Under the pieces are notes generated by a model that was not told the origin of the DNA, searched no databases, and was given only the letters and a program-made list of their open reading frames with translations. A DNA stretch of 64,000 bases from Auriscalpium vulgare. Lineage: Eukaryota; Basidiomycota; Agaricomycetes; Russulales; Auriscalpiaceae. Made by a program: the position numbers and the translations under genes. The stretch covers positions 1,054,001 to 1,118,000 of the forward strand of contig JAHBBC010000016.1 of the NCBI GenBank assembly GCA_019915015.1, given 5' to 3'. Below are positions 59,125 to 64,000 of this stretch, one piece after another. Each line of letters opens with the position of its first letter. The stretch's first letter is position 1.

Positions 59125-60775
59125 ATGGCGACTGAAGCTCCGAAGAAGACGACCTCCACAAAGCCGAAGCCTAAGGACAAGAAAGTATCCTCCAAGTCGA
59201 GTGGGAACGAGAGGCTGAAGACCGTCGTGCGCCGCCTGCCTCCCAACCTTCCGGAGGATATTTTCTGGCAGAGCGTGCAGCCGTGGGTCACCGAGGACGC
59301 CGTACTGTGGAAAGCTTATTATCCTGGTAAGCTGCGCAAAAAGTGAGTGCGAGTCCGTGTTCCGTGACATATCTTTGACGAGACAAGGCTGAACAAGGAG
59401 AATATCCATTCACGCGCAAGCATCGCGTTCAAGACAGAGGAGCTATTGGCAACGTTCAGTCATGACTATGATGGGCATACATTCAGAGATAAAGCAGGTG
59501 TGTGGCCTGAAGTGGGCTTCCTGGCAAGCGACCACCTACTCATATGCGTACAGGGAACGAGTCACAGGCTGTCGTAGAGTTTGCTCCGTACCAAAAGATC
59601 CCCTTGGAGAAGAAGAAGATTGACAGTCGGAATGCTACTATAGACAAGGGTAGGTCACGCTATCTGACTGTATACCTTGCTTGCAACTCAGGTCCTCCCA
59701 GATGAAGAGTTCATTGCGTTCTTGCAATCTTTGGAGCAGCCGGCAACCAAGGCATACGATGCAGAGCAGCTTTTGGAAACTCTCAGTGCGCATCTAACCC
59801 ATCCAATACGTACACAACGCTGACAGCCCGCATGCAGTCGCGTCCACGGAGCGCCAACCGCAGCCGAAGTCGACCCCGCTTCTCGAGGCTCTCAAGGCTG
59901 AGAAGTCCGCGCAGAAGGACAAGGAAGCTATCCAACGCAATCACCCTCACTACAAGGATGGCGCTGCCGCCTCTAAGAAGGAGGAAGCGAGGAAGAAGGC
60001 GGCGGCGGCGGCAGCCGCCGCCGCAAAAGCCTCAGGCGATGCTCCAGCCACCCTTGGTAAGAGGGCAGCCAAGAAGGCGGCGGCGGCCGCTGCCGCCGCT
60101 GCTCAGAAAGGTGCACCACAGAACGCTGCGCCGCAAGGCAAGCTCGCGCATCCGGGACCGCCTGCCAACGTCGCCACTAAGGCCGGCCCGCCGACAGCAC
60201 CGAAAGGACGTGGTGGACGTCCTCCACAGGTGGCTGCCTCCGAAACTCAGCGGCTGAAGTCACCTATCGTACCCACCGCATCCTCTTCCGCGGTAGCGGC
60301 AGCGACGCCCTCCGCTTCTGCATCCACTTCCGACGCGCCGACCGCGCCAACGCCTGCTGCTTCAACAGCACCTGGTGGGCGACGGCCGCGCCCAGTCCTC
60401 GGAATTGCCTCTCGTCAGTTTGAGGCAGCGTTGAGCGGGGCGGGTGTTGCGAAGGGGCGTCGCGAGCGACCAGCCGACAACGCGGGCTCCACCCCTGCGT
60501 CCGAGGAGAAGCGGGAGCGTGGTGGTGGAGGGAAGGGGAAGGAACGCGAAACAAAGAGAGAGCAAGCAGCCGCCGGCGGTACTTCAACGCCAGCAGCCGG
60601 AGGGCAGGCAGCTGTGGCCGTAGGTGTGCTGCCCGCGCCTGCAATTCTGCAGAAGCCGGGTCCTCGCAGCGAGCCCGGGGCGGCGTCCTCTGGTCATGGC
60701 GCACCACCTGAAGGGGGACGTAGCGGCAAGCCTAGGGGACGAGGTCGGGGGCGCGGTGTTCATCGTGGTGGTTAG
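59125..60775 (+). CDS. UPF3: nonsense-mediated mRNA decay factor UPF3
   Basis: Links exon-junction or ribosome signals to UPF2 and UPF1 in nonsense-mediated decay. Five exons (59125-59342, 59388-59497, 59554-59649, 59702-59785, 59838-60775) give 481 aa. The Smg4/UPF3 RNP-fold domain covers residues about 30-165: KTVVRRLPPNLPEDIFWQSV, AYYPGKLRKKLNKENIHSRA, TFRDKAGNESQAVVEFAPYQ and EEFIAFLQSLE. The large last exon encodes a Lys/Ala-rich helix containing two runs of nine or more alanines, then a disordered Pro/Ala region and an RGG-type end (GKPRGRGRGRGVHRGG) likely to bind RNA. The first intron acceptor is AAG. The UPF2-binding domain is well conserved and the C-terminal part is lineage-specific. 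Confidence 0.93.
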
Positions 60776-61366
60776 ATTGCTGTGAGTACTTCGTCATATT
60801 TTTCATACCCTGCATGTCATTGCAACGAGTATTTTAGGCCCCACGACACAGAACATCGTGCTCGTGGTTCCTGCTGGCATGTGTTGCCGTCTATCTGAGG
60901 CTTCAAGCCTGCCTTCCTCGCGCGGACGCGTTCCCGTACTCGTACTTACCGTGCTGCATCGCTTTGCAGGCAGATTGTGAGGGTTGCCAAAACCTTCCCC
61001 CTGTCCGTATGACAATATTATTGCTGTGACATGCTATGAGCGGCGGAATGTCCCATCCGCCCGTATGTGCGACACTGAGAATGATGGACTGCACCAGGTG
61101 CCACATTGAGCAGGCAGTAATCGAGTACATAAGACGTACTGTGCGCCTCCTTTATTCTATTTTCTTGAGCGGACCGGCTAAGCCATGCCTCGCGTGAGTC
61201 GCACGCCGAGCTTGCGCTCATCATCATCATCACATTAATCTTCCACAACCGTCATCTTTTCTATCCTTGCCTCCACTCGAAGTTATGCGAGTTCTGAACG
61301 ACTTGCTATAGCGCAGCTGCCAGTCACTAGCTTCAACCGTTCGTTGTCCCGAATCAACGCGGTACG
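60776..61366. other. intergenic region
   Basis: Contains the UPF3 3' region and the promoter of the F-box-like gene, with a short ATC/CAT run near 61222. No gene is supported. Confidence 0.45.
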
Positions 61367-62651
61367 ATGAAGTATCTGGTAGATCCGGCAGCCTGCTCAC
61401 AACTTCTTTCTAAGATAATGGCGCATCTTCCCCTCGAGCTTGTTCTCCTCGTCATGGAGGAGGCTTTCTATCTACCCAGCGGCCTTCCCGACTGGAAAAC
61501 ATTCGCAGCGTGCGCGGCAGTATGCCGGGCCTGGTTGCCGTTTGCTCAACAGCTGCTCTTCCATCACACACGGGTCGGCTGCAAAGCCTATGCCGTAGCC
61601 ACGCACATCCAACACATTCTGAACCGTCCGGCTCTCGCGAACTATATTCGTCGCTTGGAGCTCTCCGTTTCCAACCGGAGTTTCCGCCTTCATAGCCCCA
61701 AATACCATGCATCTGAAACCCAGTTCGCGTCGCTCGTGGCCAATCTACCGCAATTATACGAGCTCGCCGTACACTTCTTCACACCGTCATTGGACCCTAG
61801 GACTGTTGAGCAGCTCTCACAGAGTCCATCGCGCCTCCAGGCCCTTGACATGCTCGAGTCTTTCGTCCCATCTGGTGTCGTCTATCAGCTCCTCCAAGTA
61901 TGGCCGTCCATCAGGTTTTTGTGTATCAGGACGGAGCTCCTTGATCCCCTAGATATCCCTCGCCCTCCATTCTCGCTTTACGAGCTCAGCTCCACACAAA
62001 GTCGACATCTCCCATCGCTGAGATGGTTTATACCCCCGGAGCAGGCGCAGACAACATCGCCCCTACAAATCCTGGAAATTGGGGCCAAATTTTTGGAAGT
62101 CGAGAACGAGGAAATCATACTTGCTCATGCACCGCACTTGCGCTCTTTGAGCCTCGTGCAGAAACCAGATGCGGGGTTCCTGGACCGGTTTTCCAGCCTC
62201 GAGGAGCTCGTGGTGACTCGCCTACCCCGAAGCGACGCGACGTCGTATCGTTGGCCGCAAACCCTGCAGCACATCGCATTGTGGACGGAGCTAGAGGATT
62301 ATGTCCGGCCACTTCACCCCTTCGTCCACGCAATCGCTTCGCTCCTCCGGTTGCGTCGCGTCACTGTGCATGGCCTTTTGAACAGGCATCGCGACTACGC
62401 ATCCTTAGTCGACACTTGTCAACGTAAGAGTGTGGAACTTGTGGAGACTTTGATAATGAACGAGTCAAGACGCGACCTTTCGGTGCGTCTGATGATGTCG
62501 CCTCGCACTTGGGAGCGAAGATGCTGATTCACTTTCCATTAATTAGAAGAAGGGGTACTTGGTACCTGTGGATCGTTTTCCGCGCGCTCTGGATGCGCTC
62601 AATCGCCGGAAGATGGACATCGATGTCATCCAATCTTTGCATAAATCATAA
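61367..62651 (+). CDS. F-box-like leucine-rich protein
   Basis: Probably a substrate adaptor of an SCF ubiquitin ligase, of the large agaricomycete F-box-like group. Exon 1 (61367-62482) is followed by a standard intron with an ATTAATTAG 3' end and a short last exon (62547-62651), giving 406 aa. Reading on without splicing would add only an unrelated tail. The F-box-like segment is HLPLELVLLVMEEAFYLPS with AAVCRAWLPFAQQLLFHH. Downstream are irregular leucine-rich repeats (LPQLYELAVHFF, RLQALDMLESF, LQILEIGAKFL, APHLRSLSLVQ, FSSLEELVVTRL). An in-frame ATG at residue 18 (MAHLPLELV) could be the true start. The target is unknown. Confidence 0.78.
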
Positions 62652-62683
62652 CCATGTCATGAATCCATCGCGGCTGCCGCTCA

Positions 62684-64000
62684 TCAAGTCATGAAGTGAT
62701 ACCGCGGGTCCGTGTCTGCTATCTCCTCAGCCCCGGCATCATCAGACTCAAAGCGCTCCAGTCCGCGCTCCTTCAGTGCCACGAGCTTGGCCTTGTTCGC
62801 TTTGTTGAGAAGAGTTAGCCGGGTGCGTAGGGCGAATGTAATCAGGATGGACAGCAGCACACATCTGGTCTCGTCGTTTAATACTCCGCTGCAACGATCA
62901 AAGAGAAAGCATGGCGCACCCGGCTGATATCGCATGGGCCTTGCGGAAGTCGTCTTCTGGGTCGAAGTATATCTGAGGCGATGCACTAGGAACATCATGA
63001 TATGAGCTGAACACGTTGGTTCGTATTCGGTGCTGGCGCAGACGTACATCGAAATCGTGCTGGAGATTCCCACCACGAATGCAGTCCCGACGCCTCGCTT
63101 AGACGTCGGCGAAAAGATGGCGGTCGCCCAGCTCCTGCACGCATAGGTTAACTCTTCGCTCGTCAGGAAAGAACACGCAACACTTCACATCACCATGGGG
63201 AACATGCTGTAAAGTCCACCTAACACGAAGAACAATGCGAAATACGCCGCGCCGACGCTCTTCTCTACGCAAGTGGCCAGCACGATGTATCCGATGAGCG
63301 CAATAGTGCCGCTGAACATGATATGCCAGCCGCGGTCTCGCGTTCGGTCGCTGTGCCATGCTTGGAAAATGACCATGAGCCAGGCGAACAGATAAGGCGC
63401 CACGGTGAGGCCTTGAGCATTAATCGCGGTGAAGCCAAGCTCCCTGATCAGCTGGATAACAGGCTTATTAGACACTCTCATTTCCATTGCGTGCTAAGAG
63501 CGTACCGTGGGCACGAAGTACGAAACAGTTGTAACTCCGACATTGACTAGATAAAAGCATACTCAGTTGTCGTGCAAGCAAGACATAGTCTGGCCACTTA
63601 CAGCTCGCATAGATCAGCATACACAACCAAGCATTTACGTCGGAGATGATAGCTTTGAAACCCTGCCACCCGTTCATCCCGCCATGCGATTGCGGCCTGT
63701 GGTCTCGATTCAGGCGGGCCTGTGCGATGGCGCGTTCGCGCGGCGTAAGGAACGAGGCGGAGAACGGGAACGACGGCAGAAACGAGAGCATTATGAATGA
63801 CATGAGTATGACAGGAATCCCTTCCACCTACACGGAGGACCTGTTAGTATGTGGAAAGCCATGAGATAGGTGTCCTCGCCAAGAACAAAAATTGCCAGCT
63901 GCGACGGCATTCAGAGGTAAGGCGATGTAAAGATATGGGCGTGCTTACCCAGCTAAGACAGATGTGTGCGCTCTGACAAGCCCGAATGCCAGCAAGCCCT
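62684..64000 (-). CDS. MFS permease, allantoate/nicotinate (DAL5/TNA1) family, 3' part
   Basis: A plasma-membrane anion:proton symporter of the fungal DAL5-like group. The 5' part lies beyond the window edge, so only the second half is seen. Visible features are the intracellular loop FLTPRERAIAQARLNRD, then WQGFKAIISDVNAWLCMLIY and VGVTTVSYFVPT. Next come LIRELGFTAINAQGLTVAPY, HSDRTRDRGWHIMFSG and the late helices ending SWATAIFSPTSKRGVGTAF and ISSTISM. The C-terminal tail ends LKERGLERFESDDAGAEEI. Several short introns with standard borders connect these blocks. The substrate cannot be read from the sequence; carboxylate or vitamin transport is usual for the family. Confidence 0.85.

Overview
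This window is nuclear DNA from a filamentous basidiomycete, most likely an agaricomycete. The evidence is gene density (roughly one gene per 2.5 kb), many 48-65 nt GT-AG introns with CTAAC-like branch points, and basidiomycete-type families: a Clp1 (clampless1)-like developmental protein, an alternative NADH dehydrogenase, a multi-exon P450, a Ure2-type GST and a CFEM protein. I saw no rRNA, tRNA, CRISPR or intact transposable element. For most genes I rebuilt exon chains by hand from frame continuity and family conservation. For most of them the summed exon lengths are divisible by three.

Layout. 1-2934 (+): the 3' part of a Zn2Cys6 regulator with a Fungal_trans domain, of XlnR-like type. 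4329-8509 (+): an SMP/C2-domain lipid-transfer or tether protein (Mug190/tricalbin type). 8774-10374 (+): FAD synthetase. 10592-11469 (-): a small secreted protein. 12812-15372 (-): a flavin-containing monooxygenase broken by one in-frame stop. 16036-17956 (+): RNA polymerase III subunit RPC34 with a large Lys/Ser-rich insert. 18058-20363 (-): a cytochrome P450. 20840-23648 (+): a large disordered protein. 24190-25322 (-): a Clp1-like protein. 28041-29739 (+): a Pro/Ser-rich protein. 30008-33254 (+): a SAP-domain protein. 36343-38588 (-): the SLX1 structure-specific nuclease. 39115-40325 (+): an unknown helical protein. 40555-41873 (+): a DAO-family oxidoreductase. 45678-46722 (+): a minimal WH1-CRIB protein. 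47745-50156 (-): alternative NADH dehydrogenase. 51010-51972 (+): an opsin-related seven-helix protein. 52426-53769 (-): a disordered nuclear-type protein. 54781-55504 (-): a CFEM/GPI-type protein. 55944-57099 (+): SYF2. 57358-58356 (+): GST. 59125-60775 (+): UPF3. 61367-62651 (+): an F-box-like protein. 62684-end (-): an MFS permease that runs off the window.

The genes do not form one pathway. RNA metabolism is well represented (RPC34, SYF2, UPF3), along with genome maintenance (SLX1), flavin and redox metabolism (FAD synthetase, FMO, DAO oxidase, NADH dehydrogenase, P450, GST), and membrane or cytoskeleton functions (SMP-C2 protein, WH1-CRIB protein, opsin-related protein, MFS). Three gene-poor stretches (25.3-28.0, 33.3-36.3 and 41.9-45.7 kb) hold only fragmentary coding-like segments.

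The most unusual observations concern gene structure and protein architecture. There are four candidate GC-AG introns, repeated use of AAG 3' splice sites, and two microexons of 10 and 19 nt. Protein oddities include the RPC34 insert, a long insert in FAD synthetase, a WASP-like protein cut down to WH1 plus CRIB, and an opsin homologue lacking the retinal lysine. No clearly novel multi-gene system was seen.
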